A stretch of DNA of 64,000 bases from Sphingomonas gilva (GTDB lineage: Bacteria > Pseudomonadota > Alphaproteobacteria > Sphingomonadales > Sphingomonadaceae), in assembly GCF_003515075.1 (NCBI RefSeq), contig NZ_QWLV01000002.1:186001-250000 (forward strand). The letters are read 5' to 3'. Positions 25,873 through 35,742 of the stretch are shown in pieces. The notes below the pieces were generated by a model that was given only the letters and a program-made list of their open reading frames with translations, was not told the origin of the DNA and searched no databases. How positions within the stretch are numbered: the first letter of the stretch is position 1; every line of letters begins with the position of its first letter. Position numbers and translations under genes: made by a program.

Positions 25873-26928
25873 CTATTCCAGCCCCAGCGCCGCCTTCACG
25901 TCCGCCCAGCTGACCAGCTTGAAATTCTGCGCCCTTGGCTCGTTCATCCCGTCCTGCGCGACGAACAGGCCCTGCGGATAGTCCGGTCCGAAGTCGCCCA
26001 TCTTCAGCTCGATGCCGTCGGTTTCCTCGACCGGGCCGAACCGGCCCGCGGCGATGCGGAAGCGGCCGAGATAGCGGTGGTCGGGCAGGCTGTAGACGGT
26101 GTACGCATTGTCGCCCTGGCTCGACGCCACCAGGTAGCGGCGCTCCCCGAAGGCGATCGCCAGCCCCTCGACATCGGCGACCAGCTGCTTGCCGTCGGCC
26201 CGCGCGATCAGCCGGCCCTGCGTGTCGTCGCCCAGGATCGAGAAACGCCAGATGCCGACATCCTCCTCGCCGACATAGACCGCGCCGCTGACCGATTCGA
26301 CCACGCACCCCTCGGCCTGGGTCGGCACCTTCCAGGTGCGGACGGTCTTCGCCGACAGATCCTTGGCGATCTCGATCAGCGCGATCGAACCGCCCTTGAG
26401 CACCGACACCACCTGCACCAGCGTGTCGGAGGATGCGGCGGGCGGCGCATAGGTGCAGATGCCGTAAGCCTCGCCCGCCCCCGCATCGACCTTGCCGATC
26501 GGGCTCAGCTTGGCGGCGACGGTGTCGAGCGCATAGAGCGCGATCTTCGCGCGGGCTGGATCGTTGCGGTCGCTCGCGACGACGATCACCCGGCCGTCCG
26601 ACGCCCGCACCAGCGCGACATTGTTGACGAGGCCAGCGGCCGCGAAATCGCGCGAGCGGCCGTCGAGCCCATAGACATGCAGCCCGGCCTTCTTGTCGGT
26701 GCCGACGATCAGGCTGGCGGCGGGATTCCCGGCATTGCGCCAGATCGCCGGATCGTCGGCGGCGTCGGCATTGGCGGTCGCGACCGCCTCGGTCTCACCC
26801 TTGGCCTGCACCATCGCCGCGGGCAGCGCGTTGGCGATCCGCGTCTCGATCGGCACCTCGCCCGCGCACCCGGCGAGCAGACCCGCGATCATCATCAAAC
26901 CGTAACTGCCACGACGCGAAACCGACAT
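25873..26928 (-). CDS. Beta-propeller phytase, lipoprotein
   Basis: Calcium-dependent beta-propeller phytase that strips phosphate from myo-inositol hexakisphosphate. The 351-aa protein has a lipobox in LMMIAGLLAGC (cysteine about residue 21), then repeated propeller strands. Diagnostic parts are ADDPAIWRNAGNPAASLIVG near the N-terminus, GEAYGICTY, the blade ending VYVGEEDVGIWRF, DVEGLAI and SSQGDNAYTVYSL. It is divergent from a TonB-dependent receptor across 73 bp, an arrangement reported for phytase genes in several proteobacteria. Localisation to the outer membrane or periplasm is inferred from the lipobox. Confidence 0.9.
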   Translation of the reverse strand: MSVSRRGSYGLMMIAGLLAGCAGEVPIETRIANALPAAMVQAKGETEAVATANADAADDPAIWRNAGNPAASLIVGTDKKAGLHVYGLDGRSRDFAAAGLVNNVALVRASDGRVIVVASDRNDPARAKIALYALDTVAAKLSPIGKVDAGAGEAYGICTYAPPAASSDTLVQVVSVLKGGSIALIEIAKDLSAKTVRTWKVPTQAEGCVVESVSGAVYVGEEDVGIWRFSILGDDTQGRLIARADGKQLVADVEGLAIAFGERRYLVASSQGDNAYTVYSLPDHRYLGRFRIAAGRFGPVEETDGIELKMGDFGPDYPQGLFVAQDGMNEPRAQNFKLVSWADVKAALGLE

Positions 26929-26956
26929 TGCTTCCCCCTAACGGCCCCTCAGACCG

Positions 26957-26975
26957 CAGCCGGATAGGCCGGCTG
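26957..26975. promoter_or_regulatory. Palindrome in the phytase-receptor divergent region
   Basis: CAGCCGG, five-base spacer, CCGGCTG forms a 19-bp dyad in the 73-bp region between the divergent phytase and TonB-dependent receptor genes. Its position between two opposed starts makes it a candidate operator for joint control. The regulator is not in the immediate neighbourhood. Confidence 0.4.
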
Positions 26976-27001
26976 TGTGACAATTTGACTGCGGGGGTTT
27001 C

Positions 27002-29230
27002 ATGGCGGGATTGAAGGCGCTGCTGCGCGCGGGCGCGGCGTTCGGCGTGGTGCTGGCGACACCGGTGGCGGCGCAGGAATCGGCTGCGGTAACGGCGCTC
27101 GCCGCCGATACGTCGCAGGACGCCTCCGACATCATCGTCACCGGCAATATCGCCTTCCGCAACCGCACCGATGACGTGAACCCCGTCCTCAGCTACGACC
27201 TCGAATATTTCCAGCGGTTCGAACCCGTTTCGGTCGGTGAGATGCTCAAGCGCGTGCCGGGCGTCACCTTCACATCGGACGTGCTCGAATATGACGGCGC
27301 GCAGTTCCGTGGACTGCCGCCGGGCTTCACCCAGGTGCTGATCAACGGCCGCCGCGCACCGGGCGGCGAGGCGGACGGCAGCTTCTTCGTCGATCGCATC
27401 CCCGCCGAGCTGGTCGAGCGGATCGAGATCGTCCGTGCACCCCGCGCCGACCAGCCGAGCGAGGGCGTCGCCGGCACGCTCAACGTCGTGACCAAGGAAA
27501 GCGCCAGCTTCGAAGGTGGCTTCGCCAAGCTGGGCGCGTTGATAAATGGCCGCGATGGCGAGACCCGCCCCTCGGCCGCCGCCGCCTATGCCGGAAGGCT
27601 CGGCGAATCGACCAGCTTCTGGGCCGCGCTCAACTATCAGGAACGCCGCAATCCGAAGGACAAGGTGTCCTACCGGTTCGGCGGCGAGCCGACCACCGGC
27701 GAGGGATCGCACGAGAGCGATCCCGAATTCGACGACCGCGAGGACCAGGCCGATACGCGCGACGGCAGCGATCTTTCGGGCAGCGCCGAGATCGCGCACG
27801 AATTCGCCGGCGGCGGGCGGGTGCGCGTCGGCGGCTTCTTCGTCGACACCAACCGCATCGAGACCGAGGATTCGCGCGTCTATGAGGGCGAGGACCTCGA
27901 CTATGTCGAGCGTGTCGTCCAGGTCGAGGACATCAACCAGCAGACCTATGCGCTATCGGGCGACGCGCTAATCCCATTGGGCGGGGTCGAGCTTGGCCTC
28001 GCCGCCGGCTGGTCCTCCTATCGCGAGGATTCGATCGCCACCGAAACCGCGGAGAATTTCGAGGATGAGGAGATCGAGGTCGATACGTCGATCATCGACC
28101 TTAGCGACGACGAATATACCGGCACCCTCTTCGCCCGCTTCGGCAAAGATAGCGGCCTGGGAGTCAAGACCGGCATCGATCTGCTCAGTAAGAGCCGCAA
28201 CGGCCTGAACAACGGCAATTTCATCGGCGACGACTTCGCCTTCACGATCGAGGAAGAGCGCTACGACCCCTATGTCCGCGTGACGCTGGAGCCGACGCCG
28301 GCCTTCACCGTCGATGCCGGGCTGCGATACGAGATCACGCGCCGCACCGTGGGCGCCGAAGGCTTCGACGATGTCGATTACGACAACGAGCTGCTCACGC
28401 CATCGCTGCACCTCAAATTCGCGCCGACCGCCGACGACCAGTTCCGCGCCTCCTTCGCGCGCACCGTCCGTCGCCCCGATTATGATCTGATCTCGCCCTA
28501 TGAACAGGAAGAGAGCCCCGGCGACGAGGACACCACGGTCGGCAACCCGGCGCTGCGCAACCAGAAGAGCTGGGGCGTGGATGTCGGTTACGAACGCCGG
28601 CTCGGCGCGGCCGGCATCGTCGGCGTCAATTTCTTCTACCGCGACATCACCGATCTGATCGAGCTGGTGGTGATCGGCGACGCCGGCGACGGCCAGCTGT
28701 TCACCCCGCAGAATATCGGCGACGGCCAGACCTGGGGCGCCGAGTTCGACCTGTCGGTGCCGCTGACCGGTTTCGGCATGCCCGACACCGGCCTGTTCGC
28801 CAACTACACCTATCTCGACAGCAAGACGATCGACCCGTTCACGCGTGAGGAACGCCGGTTCAACAACCAGCCGCACCATGTCTACAATGTCGGCTTCATC
28901 CAGACCGTGCGCAGCCTGGACGCCAGCTTCGGCGCGACCATCTCCGGCCGCAGCGGGGCGTTCGAATCGAACTTCGATGAGGTGATCAACCTGCGCTACG
29001 ATCCCGATCTAGAAGCGTTCGTCGAAAAGCGCTTCGGCGAAAATTTCGTGCTTCGCCTGACCGTGCAGAACATCCTCGATCGCCGGAAGAAGGAGGATTT
29101 CCGCAAATATGACGGCGATTCGCTGCAGGAGATCCTCGATAATCGCGCCGCCGGCGATCTCGACGAATATGAGATCGAGCGCGAGCGCTCGGGCCAGCTG
29201 ATCCAGGTAACGCTCAGGGCCGCGTTCTAA
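27002..29230 (+). CDS. TonB-dependent receptor
   Basis: Outer-membrane active transporter, 742 aa. There is a signal peptide (LLRAGAAFGVVLATPVAAQ), then DIIVTGN typical of the segment ahead of the plug, the plug domain (SVGEMLKRVPGVTF, RGLPPGFTQVLINGRRAPGG, IEIVRAPRADQPSEGVAGTL) and a 22-strand barrel ending VTLRAAF. No N-terminal STN signalling domain is present, so no cognate FecR/sigma factor is expected. The divergent phytase suggests import of inositol phosphates or their calcium/iron complexes. Acidic surface loops (EDEEIEVD, EEESPGDED-like) are prominent. Confidence 0.9.
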   Translation: MAGLKALLRAGAAFGVVLATPVAAQESAAVTALAADTSQDASDIIVTGNIAFRNRTDDVNPVLSYDLEYFQRFEPVSVGEMLKRVPGVTFTSDVLEYDGAQFRGLPPGFTQVLINGRRAPGGEADGSFFVDRIPAELVERIEIVRAPRADQPSEGVAGTLNVVTKESASFEGGFAKLGALINGRDGETRPSAAAAYAGRLGESTSFWAALNYQERRNPKDKVSYRFGGEPTTGEGSHESDPEFDDREDQADTRDGSDLSGSAEIAHEFAGGGRVRVGGFFVDTNRIETEDSRVYEGEDLDYVERVVQVEDINQQTYALSGDALIPLGGVELGLAAGWSSYREDSIATETAENFEDEEIEVDTSIIDLSDDEYTGTLFARFGKDSGLGVKTGIDLLSKSRNGLNNGNFIGDDFAFTIEEERYDPYVRVTLEPTPAFTVDAGLRYEITRRTVGAEGFDDVDYDNELLTPSLHLKFAPTADDQFRASFARTVRRPDYDLISPYEQEESPGDEDTTVGNPALRNQKSWGVDVGYERRLGAAGIVGVNFFYRDITDLIELVVIGDAGDGQLFTPQNIGDGQTWGAEFDLSVPLTGFGMPDTGLFANYTYLDSKTIDPFTREERRFNNQPHHVYNVGFIQTVRSLDASFGATISGRSGAFESNFDEVINLRYDPDLEAFVEKRFGENFVLRLTVQNILDRRKKEDFRKYDGDSLQEILDNRAAGDLDEYEIERERSGQLIQVTLRAAF

Positions 29231-29233
29231 CTA

Positions 29234-29366
29234 ATCCTCCCCGCCCTGCGGGGAGGGGGACCGCCGCCGAAGGCGGTGGTGGAGGGGGCTTTCGGCAAAC
29301 GATTCGCTCGCGGCGCTCCCCCTCCACCAGCCTGCGGCTGGTCCCCCTCCCCGTTCCGGGGAGGAT
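29234..29366. repeat. ATCCTCCCC-bounded palindromic element, copy 1
   Basis: Inverted repeat bounded by ATCCTCCCC and GGGGAGGAT, containing the inner complementary blocks GGTGGTGGAGGGGG and CCCCCTCCACCA. A related, longer copy is at 36954-37161. It lies between the convergent receptor and HerA-like genes. Confidence 0.8.
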
Positions 29367-29369
29367 AAA

Positions 29370-30986
29370 TCACCGCCCCTTGAACAGCCCGCCCAGCAGC
29401 CCGCGCAGCAGGCTGCTTCCGAGGTTGCCGGCGACCTTGCGGCCGATCGACGACGCGGCCGACCGCGCGGCAGACTGGAGCATCTTGTCGGCCAGGCTGG
29501 GCCTGGCCGCCTCGCGCGCGGCGCGTTCGGCCTCGCGGCGCTGGATCGCGGCCTGGCGATCGGCCTCCTTCTGCTGGGCGAGCCTGGCGCGCTCGGCCTC
29601 CTTCGCCGCGCGCGCATCCTCCTTGGCCTGGGCGGCGGCCGCCTTCTCCGCCTCCGCCTGCGCCTTGGCCTCGGCGGCGGCCGCCGCCGCCTCGTTCGCC
29701 TTCGCCGCCAGCAGTTCCTCCGCCGATTCGCGATCGAGCAGCGCGTCGTACTTGTCGCCGATCGCATCGGTCTCGCGGATCACGCCGCGCTCGACCGGCG
29801 TCACCGGGCCGAGCCGCGAACGCGGCGGCTTGATCAGCGTGCGCTCGACCGGTGATGGCGATCCATCGGCCTGCAGCAGCGAGACCAAGGCCTCGCCCAC
29901 CTTCAGCTCGGTGATCGCGGCGGCGACGTCGACCCCCGGATTGGCGCGGAAGGTCTCCGCCGCCGACCGGATCGCCTTCTCGTCGCGCGGGGTGAAGGCG
30001 CGCAGCGCGTGCTGCACCCGGTTGCCGAGCTGCCCGGCGACCTTTTCGGGGATGTCGATCGGGTTCTGCGTGATGAAATAGACGCCGACCCCCTTCGACC
30101 GGATCAGCCGCACCACCTGCTCCACCTTGTCGAGCAGCGCGTCGGGCGCCTCGTCGAACAGCAGATGCGCCTCGTCGAAGAAGAAGACCAGCTTGGGCTT
30201 GTCGGGATCGCCCACCTCGGGAAGCGATTCGAACAGCTCGGAGAGCAGCCACAGCAGGAAGGTCGAATAGAGCTTGGGGCTCGCCATCAGCTTGTCGGCG
30301 GCGAGGATGTTGACGATGCCGCGCCCCTGGTCGTCGGTGGCGATGAAATCGGAAAGCGTCAGCGCCGGCTCGCCGAAGAAATGGTCGCCGCCCTGGCTCC
30401 GCAGCTGCAGCAGCGCGCGCTGGATCGCGCCGATCGACTGTTTGGAGACGTTGCCGTAGGTCGTCGTCAGCTCGTCCGCGCGCTCGCCGCAATGCGCCAG
30501 CATCGCCTGCAGATCGTCGAGGTCGAGCAGCAGCAGCCCGTCCTTGTCGGCGACGTGGAAGGCGATGGTCAGCACGCCCTCTTGCACCTCGTTCAGCCCC
30601 ATCAGCCGCGCGAGCAGCAGCGGCCCCATCTCGGATACGGTGGTGCGGATCGGATGGCCCTGCTCGCCGAACAGATCCCAGAACTGCACGGGATTGTCGG
30701 CATAGGACCAGTCGGCATAGCCGATCTCGGCCGCCCGCGCGGCGAAGGCGTCATGGCTCTTGGCGGTGGGCGAGCCCGCCATCGCCAGGCCGGACAGGTC
30801 GCCCTTCACATCGGCGACGAACACCGGCACGCCGGCTGCGGAAAAACCCTCGGCGATGCCCTGCAGGGTCACCGTCTTGCCGGTGCCGGTCGCGCCGGCG
30901 ATCAGCCCGTGCCGGTTGGCGCGGCGGAAGTTGAGCGTCTGCGGCTTGCCGCCGCCCGATCCGATGAACAGCCCCTCTTCGGACAT
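29370..30986 (-). CDS. HerA-like ATPase (DUF853/YjgR family)
   Basis: Cytosolic AAA-type ATPase of the HerA-FtsK lineage, 538 aa. Walker A is [11 protein letters not shown] (about residue 35), Walker B is [20 protein letters not shown], and [15 protein letters not shown] is the sensor segment. The C-terminal 130 residues are an Ala/Glu/Lys/Arg-rich coiled coil ([20 protein letters not shown]) followed by a small hydrophobic tail [13 protein letters not shown]. The ATG at 30986 gives [13 protein letters not shown], the conserved start; seven more residues are possible from 31007. The family's role is unknown; it lacks an adjacent NurA nuclease. Confidence 0.85.
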   Translation of the reverse strand: MSEEGLFIGSGGGKPQTLNFRRANRHGLIAGATGTGKTVTLQGIAEGFSAAGVPVFVADVKGDLSGLAMAGSPTAKSHDAFAARAAEIGYADWSYADNPVQFWDLFGEQGHPIRTTVSEMGPLLLARLMGLNEVQEGVLTIAFHVADKDGLLLLDLDDLQAMLAHCGERADELTTTYGNVSKQSIGAIQRALLQLRSQGGDHFFGEPALTLSDFIATDDQGRGIVNILAADKLMASPKLYSTFLLWLLSELFESLPEVGDPDKPKLVFFFDEAHLLFDEAPDALLDKVEQVVRLIRSKGVGVYFITQNPIDIPEKVAGQLGNRVQHALRAFTPRDEKAIRSAAETFRANPGVDVAAAITELKVGEALVSLLQADGSPSPVERTLIKPPRSRLGPVTPVERGVIRETDAIGDKYDALLDRESAEELLAAKANEAAAAAAEAKAQAEAEKAAAAQAKEDARAAKEAERARLAQQKEADRQAAIQRREAERAAREAARPSLADKMLQSAARSAASSIGRKVAGNLGSSLLRGLLGGLFKGR

Positions 30987-31053
30987 CCACGCTCTCCCCA
31001 AATGCAAACGGCCCCGCGTTGATAGCGGGGCCGTTCACCGATGGAAATGCGCG

Positions 31054-32604
31054 TCAGCTATCGGAAAGCTCGACCGCGATATAGATGCTCTGCCGCTCGC
31101 GCGGCGAATGGACATAGAGCAGCACATTGTCGCGGCCGGCGCGGCGCGCCTCGGCGACGATGGCGCTGACCTCCGCGTCCGTGGTCACCGGACGCTGATT
31201 GACCGACTGGATCACGAGGCCGCGCCGCAGCCCCTTGGCGGCCGCGTCGCTCGACGGATCGACGCTGACGATCACCATGCCGCGCTCGTTCGCGTTGAGC
31301 CGCAGGTCGCGCGCGATCCGCGGCGTCAATGGCGTCAACTGCAGCCCCAGCGCATTGGCCGCCGCCGCCTCGTTCTCGGGATTGCCGCTGCCCAGCGGAT
31401 CGGCGTTCTCGTCGGCGTTGAAGCCCGCCAGCTCTTCCGCCGACGGACGCTTGCCGACGGTGACGGTCACGGTCCGGCGGCGACCGTCGCGGATCAGCTC
31501 GATCGGCACCCGGGTGCCGACGGGCAGGTTGGCGACGATGAAGCTCAGCGTGTTGTCGGGGGTGACCTCCTGGTTGTTCACCTCGACGATCACGTCGCCG
31601 ACCTGGATGCCGCCGCGCTCGGCGCCCTCGCCCGGCTCGACCCGGCTGACCAGCTCGCCGCGGTTGCGCTGCAGGCCCAGCGATCCGGCGATGTCGGGCG
31701 TCACCGGCTGGATGCCGACGCCGAGATAGCCGCGCTCCACCTCTTCGCCGCGGCGCAGGGTGTCGATGATCGGCTTGGCGATCTCCGCCGGAATGGCGAA
31801 GCCGATGCCGACATTGCCGCCCGTCGGCGAGAAGATCGATGAATTGATCCCGACGACATTGCCGTTCAGGTCGAACATCGGCCCGCCCGAATTGCCCCGA
31901 TTGATCGCCGCGTCGGTCTGGATGTAGCGGTCATAGGCGGCGCTGCCGTTGGCGCCGGTCGAACGGTGCAGCGCGGAGACGATGCCCGCGGAGACCGACC
32001 CGCCCAAGCCGAACGGATTGCCGATCGCCAGCACCCAATCACCCACCCGCGTCTCGGTCGAATCGCCGAAGCGCACGAAGGGCAGCCCGGTGGCGTCGAT
32101 CTTGAGCAGCGCCAGGTCCGATTCGGGATCGCGGCCGATCAGCTTGGCGACGAACTCGCGGCGATCGGGCAGCGTGACGCGGATTTCCTCGACCACCGCG
32201 CCCTGCGTGCCCGCGGCGATCACATGGTTGTTGGTGACGACATAGCCGTCCGCCGAGATGATGAAGCCCGATCCCAGCGACTGCGCCGGGCGTGTGGCCG
32301 GCTGCCCGCCCTGGCCCTGGCCGCGGCGTCCGCCGAACTGGCCGAAGAAATCCTCGAACGGCGTGCCGGCGAAGGGATTGCCGGTCTGCACGGGCACGCG
32401 CTGCGTGGTCGAGATGTTGACCACCGCCGGCTGCAGCCGCGCGGTCAGCTCGGCGAAGGACAGCGGCGCGCCGGGGCGCGGCGCGGCGGCCTGCATGCCG
32501 ACCGGGTTCTGCGGGGTCTGCGCGCCGAGCGGCTGCTGCAGCGTCATGGTCGCGGCGGCGCCGCCGATCAGCAGCGCGGAAGTGATGGCGTAGGCATATC
32601 GCAC
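31054..32604 (-). CDS. degP: DegP/HtrA-type periplasmic serine protease
   Basis: Periplasmic quality-control protease/chaperone, 516 aa. A signal segment (AYAITSALLIGGAAATM) is followed by the trypsin-like domain with H in VVTNNHVI, D in ESDLALLKI and S in RGNSGGPMF, and two PDZ domains (GYLGVGIQPVTPDIAGSL; about 410-500). A Gly/Gln-rich flexible stretch lies in the LA-loop region (RRGQGQGGQP). It is the third gene behind hflK and hflC, as in many alphaproteobacteria. A 114-bp gap before it could hold its own promoter. Confidence 0.94.
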   Translation of the reverse strand: MRYAYAITSALLIGGAAATMTLQQPLGAQTPQNPVGMQAAAPRPGAPLSFAELTARLQPAVVNISTTQRVPVQTGNPFAGTPFEDFFGQFGGRRGQGQGGQPATRPAQSLGSGFIISADGYVVTNNHVIAAGTQGAVVEEIRVTLPDRREFVAKLIGRDPESDLALLKIDATGLPFVRFGDSTETRVGDWVLAIGNPFGLGGSVSAGIVSALHRSTGANGSAAYDRYIQTDAAINRGNSGGPMFDLNGNVVGINSSIFSPTGGNVGIGFAIPAEIAKPIIDTLRRGEEVERGYLGVGIQPVTPDIAGSLGLQRNRGELVSRVEPGEGAERGGIQVGDVIVEVNNQEVTPDNTLSFIVANLPVGTRVPIELIRDGRRRTVTVTVGKRPSAEELAGFNADENADPLGSGNPENEAAAANALGLQLTPLTPRIARDLRLNANERGMVIVSVDPSSDAAAKGLRRGLVIQSVNQRPVTTDAEVSAIVAEARRAGRDNVLLYVHSPRERQSIYIAVELSDS

Positions 32605-32718
32605 GTGTGTGTGTTCCTCTGGTCAGTCCATCCCCAATGGGGCGGAAAATCGCGCACGCTTGCTGAACGCGGATTGAATATGAACGATCCGACAGGCTTT
32701 ACATATCATTCCGTCGCG

Positions 32719-33573
32719 TCAGCGCCCGCGAAACGCCCTCAGATAGTCGTTGTCGGGCGAAAGGATGATGCTGGTCGCCCCTTCCGGCGTGGTGCCGTCG
32801 GTGCCGAAGGTCCGCTCATAGGATTCCATCGCGCGATAGAAATCGTAGAAGCCCGGATCCTTGCCGAAGCTTTCGGCGTAGATGCGCGATGCGGTCGCAT
32901 CGGCCTCGGCGCGGACGATCTGCGCCTGGCGCGCGCCCTGCGCCCTGATCGTCAGCGCCTCCTGCTCGCGCGCGCTGCGCATCCGCTGGAACGCGCTTTC
33001 CAGCGGGCTGCCCTCGGGCAGGTCGGCGCGCTTGATGCGGACATCGACGATCTCCGCGCCATATTGCCGCGCGACGCGGTTGAGGCCGGCCTGGATATTG
33101 TCCATCACCTGTCCGCGCTCGGGGCTGAGCAGCGCGGCGAATTGGCGCTTGCCCAGCTCGTTGCGGATCGCCGACCCCAGGATCGGGCGCAGCTGGTCGG
33201 ACACGCGCTGCTCCGAACCCGCGGTGATCACCATCCTGAGCGGATCGACGATGCGATAGCGCGCGAAGGCGTCGACCTGCAGGCGCAGCTGGTCGGTGGA
33301 GAGCACCTGCTGGCGATCCATGTCGATGTCGAGCACGCGCTTGTCGACCCAGACGATGCGGTCGGCGAACGGCCAGCGGGCGATCAGCCCCGCGCCCGAA
33401 TTGCCGAAATCCTCGCCAGGCTTGTATTCGTTGATGATGCGGATCGGCTCGCCGAAGCGGACGATCACCGCCTGCTTGGTCTCGGGCACGACGGCGAGCG
33501 TCGATGCGCCCAGGATCAGCAGCAGCAGGGCGATCACGCCCAGCGCGATCGGATTGCGCAGCACGCGGCTCAT
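32719..33573 (-). CDS. hflC: HflC, SPFH-domain membrane protein
   Basis: Partner of HflK in the large SPFH assembly that encloses and modulates the FtsH protease. The 284-aa protein has one N-terminal TM segment (ALGVIALLLLILGASTLAVV), an SPFH/band-7 domain (VPETKQAVIVRFGEPIRIIN, VDKRVLDIDMDRQQVLSTDQ) and a helical coiled region (AREQEALTIRAQGARQAQIV). The ATG at 33573 overlaps the hflK stop (ATGA); longer reading frames on this strand run into hflK in the wrong frame. Confidence 0.95.
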   Translation of the reverse strand: MSRVLRNPIALGVIALLLLILGASTLAVVPETKQAVIVRFGEPIRIINEYKPGEDFGNSGAGLIARWPFADRIVWVDKRVLDIDMDRQQVLSTDQLRLQVDAFARYRIVDPLRMVITAGSEQRVSDQLRPILGSAIRNELGKRQFAALLSPERGQVMDNIQAGLNRVARQYGAEIVDVRIKRADLPEGSPLESAFQRMRSAREQEALTIRAQGARQAQIVRAEADATASRIYAESFGKDPGFYDFYRAMESYERTFGTDGTTPEGATSIILSPDNDYLRAFRGR

Positions 33574-34691
33574 CGTCCGGCCTCCGTCGGGGTCGAGGGG
33601 GCGGGCTGCGGCGCCGCCTGCTGCCGCCGCCTGATCTGGTCGAGCGGCAGATAGGGCGTCACATTGTCGGTCTCGACGATCGTCTTGTCGACCTTGGACA
33701 ACACCTTCTCCATCGTCTCGTAATACATGCGCCGCCGCGTCACCTCGGGCGCCTGGACATATTCGGCATAGACCTTGTCGAACCGCGCCGCCTCGCCCTG
33801 CGCGCGGGCGGTCACCTGCTGCGAATAGGCGCGCGCCTCGTTCAGATAGGTCTGCGCGGTCTGCTGCGCGGCGGACACGCTCTTGAACGCGTCGAGCACC
33901 GCGGTGGGCGGATCGGCCTGCTTGATCGCGACGCCCTGGATCGACACGCCGGAGCGATATTCGTCGAGCATCTGCTGCGCCAGCCGCTGGACCCGCTGCT
34001 CGACATCGCCCCGGCCGGCGCCGATCGCCTCGTCCAGCGTCACCGTCGCGACCACCGCGCGCATCGCGCTCTCGGCGGTCTCGCGCACGGTGTCGTTGGG
34101 CTCGGCCAGCTGGAACAGGTAGCGCTCGGGATCGCGGATGTTCCAGCGCACCGAATATTGCAGGTCGATGATGTTCTGGTCGCCGGTCAGCATCAGATTC
34201 TCGGTGCTGCCCGTGCCCGCCGGGATATCCTCGGTGCGGATCTCCTCGACGTCGATCTTGGTCAGCGTCGCGATCGGCCAGGGCGCGGTGAAGCCGATGC
34301 CGGGATTGAGCGTGCCGGCATAGTTGCCCAGCAGCAGGATCACGCCGCGCTCCTGCGGGCCGATCCGGTGGACCGATGTCAGGAACAGCCAGGCGGCGAC
34401 CAGCAGCAGCAGCGCCAGCGGCACGAACGACTTGCCGCCCGGCGTCTTGGGCATGCCGCCCTTGGCGCGCTTCAACAGCTCGTCGAGCGCGGTCGGGCCG
34501 CCCTGCCCCGGCCGCTTGCCGGGCGGAGGCACGTTCCACGGGTTGCGCGGGCCGTCGCCGCCACCGCCGCCGCCCTTGCCGCCATCCCCGCCGGAACCGC
34601 CCGAGCCGCCGCCGCGGTTGCCCCAGGGGCCGTTGCTGTTGTCGTTATTGAACACGGAGCCGAGCCCGCGCCACCATAGTCGTGTCGCCAT
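33570..34691 (-). CDS. hflK: HflK, SPFH-domain membrane protein
   Basis: First gene of hflK-hflC-degP. The 373-aa protein begins with a Gly/Asn-rich cytoplasmic region (PWGNRGGGSGGSGGDGGKGG, the usual HflK character), a TM segment (FVPLALLLLVAAWLFLTSV), then the SPFH domain (IGPQERGVILLLGNYAGTL, LMLTGDQNIIDLQYSVRWNI) and coiled coil. It forms a hetero-oligomeric cage with HflC around FtsH, which is not in the window. Divergent from mrp with 70 bp between. Confidence 0.95.
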   Translation of the reverse strand: MATRLWWRGLGSVFNNDNSNGPWGNRGGGSGGSGGDGGKGGGGGGDGPRNPWNVPPPGKRPGQGGPTALDELLKRAKGGMPKTPGGKSFVPLALLLLVAAWLFLTSVHRIGPQERGVILLLGNYAGTLNPGIGFTAPWPIATLTKIDVEEIRTEDIPAGTGSTENLMLTGDQNIIDLQYSVRWNIRDPERYLFQLAEPNDTVRETAESAMRAVVATVTLDEAIGAGRGDVEQRVQRLAQQMLDEYRSGVSIQGVAIKQADPPTAVLDAFKSVSAAQQTAQTYLNEARAYSQQVTARAQGEAARFDKVYAEYVQAPEVTRRRMYYETMEKVLSKVDKTIVETDNVTPYLPLDQIRRRQQAAPQPAPSTPTEAGR

Positions 34692-34761
34692 GATCGTCTT
34701 TATAGGGGCGACGGTCGGGAAAAACAGTGGCGCGCCTGCGAAATCGCCCTATCTGCCCGCC

Positions 34762-35742
34762 ATGCCCGATCAGACCCGCCTCGAAGTCGCCCTCGAAGCC
34801 CTCGCGCCCGGCCGCGTCCAGTCGCTCCGGCTCGACGGCGACCGCGCCAGCGTCATCCTCGACGCGACCGGATTGTCGGGCGAAGGGCAGAAGGCGCTCG
34901 AGGCGGACGCGCGGGCCCTGCTCGCCGAACAGGGCGCGGGCGAGGTGCGCGTGCTCCTCACCAGCGACCGGGTGAAGCGCCAGCTCGTCGCCGTCGCCAG
35001 CGGCAAGGGCGGTGTCGGCAAGTCGACCGTCGCCGCCAATCTCGCCATCGCGCTGGCAAGGGCGGGCCGCAAGGTCGGCCTGATCGACGCCGACATCTAC
35101 GGCCCGTCGCAGCCAAAATTGATGAATGTCGAGGGCAGCAAGCCGCAAGCTCGGCAGAAGACGCTGATTCCCGTCCCCACCCCTTACGGCGTGCCTTTGC
35201 TCTCGATGGGCCAGCTCGTCGCCGCCGATCAGGCGATCGCCTGGCGCGGGCCGATGGCGGCGGGCGCGCTGGCGCAGCTCGCCGAGGCCGATTGGGGCGC
35301 TTGCGACACGCTGGTGATCGACCTGCCCCCCGGCACCGGCGACGTCCAGCTGACGATGATCCAGAAATACCGTCCGACGGGCGCGGTGATCGTCTCGACC
35401 CCGCAGGACCTGTCGCTGATCGACGCCCGCCGCGCCATCGACCTGTTCGCCAAGGCGGGCGTGCCGGTGATCGGGATCGTCGAGAACATGGCCGGCTATG
35501 CCTGCCCCCATTGCGGCGAAATCTCTGACCCCTTCGGCAGCGGCGGCGCGGAGGCCGCGGCCCGCGAGCTCGGCCTCCCCTTCCTCGGCCGCATCCCGCT
35601 CGATATCGCCATCCGCACCGCCAGCGACGCGGGCGAGCCGCCGGCGGCCGGAACAGGTCCGCACGGCGCGGCGTTCACCGGGATCGCCACCCGTGTCGCG
35701 GCGTGGCTGAGCAAAGGAGCGCCCCATGCCGCTGACCAGTGA
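34762..35742 (+). CDS. mrp: Mrp/ApbC iron-sulfur cluster carrier ATPase
   Basis: P-loop protein that binds and transfers [4Fe-4S] clusters to apo-enzymes. The ATG at 34762 gives 326 aa. A MIP18-like N-terminal region is short here; the deviant Walker A is VASGKGGVGKST (about residue 83), DADIYGPSQP and LVIDLPPGTGDVQLTM follow, and the cluster-binding CxxC is in GYACPHCGE. Upstream in-frame starts would overlap hflK and are rejected. It overlaps the next gene by 17 bases. Confidence 0.94.
   Translation: MPDQTRLEVALEALAPGRVQSLRLDGDRASVILDATGLSGEGQKALEADARALLAEQGAGEVRVLLTSDRVKRQLVAVASGKGGVGKSTVAANLAIALARAGRKVGLIDADIYGPSQPKLMNVEGSKPQARQKTLIPVPTPYGVPLLSMGQLVAADQAIAWRGPMAAGALAQLAEADWGACDTLVIDLPPGTGDVQLTMIQKYRPTGAVIVSTPQDLSLIDARRAIDLFAKAGVPVIGIVENMAGYACPHCGEISDPFGSGGAEAAARELGLPFLGRIPLDIAIRTASDAGEPPAAGTGPHGAAFTGIATRVAAWLSKGAPHAADQ

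Noticed and set aside
32719..34539. A 606-residue protein ending in HflC
   Set aside because: The N-terminal half is hflK read in the wrong frame; HflC begins at 33573.
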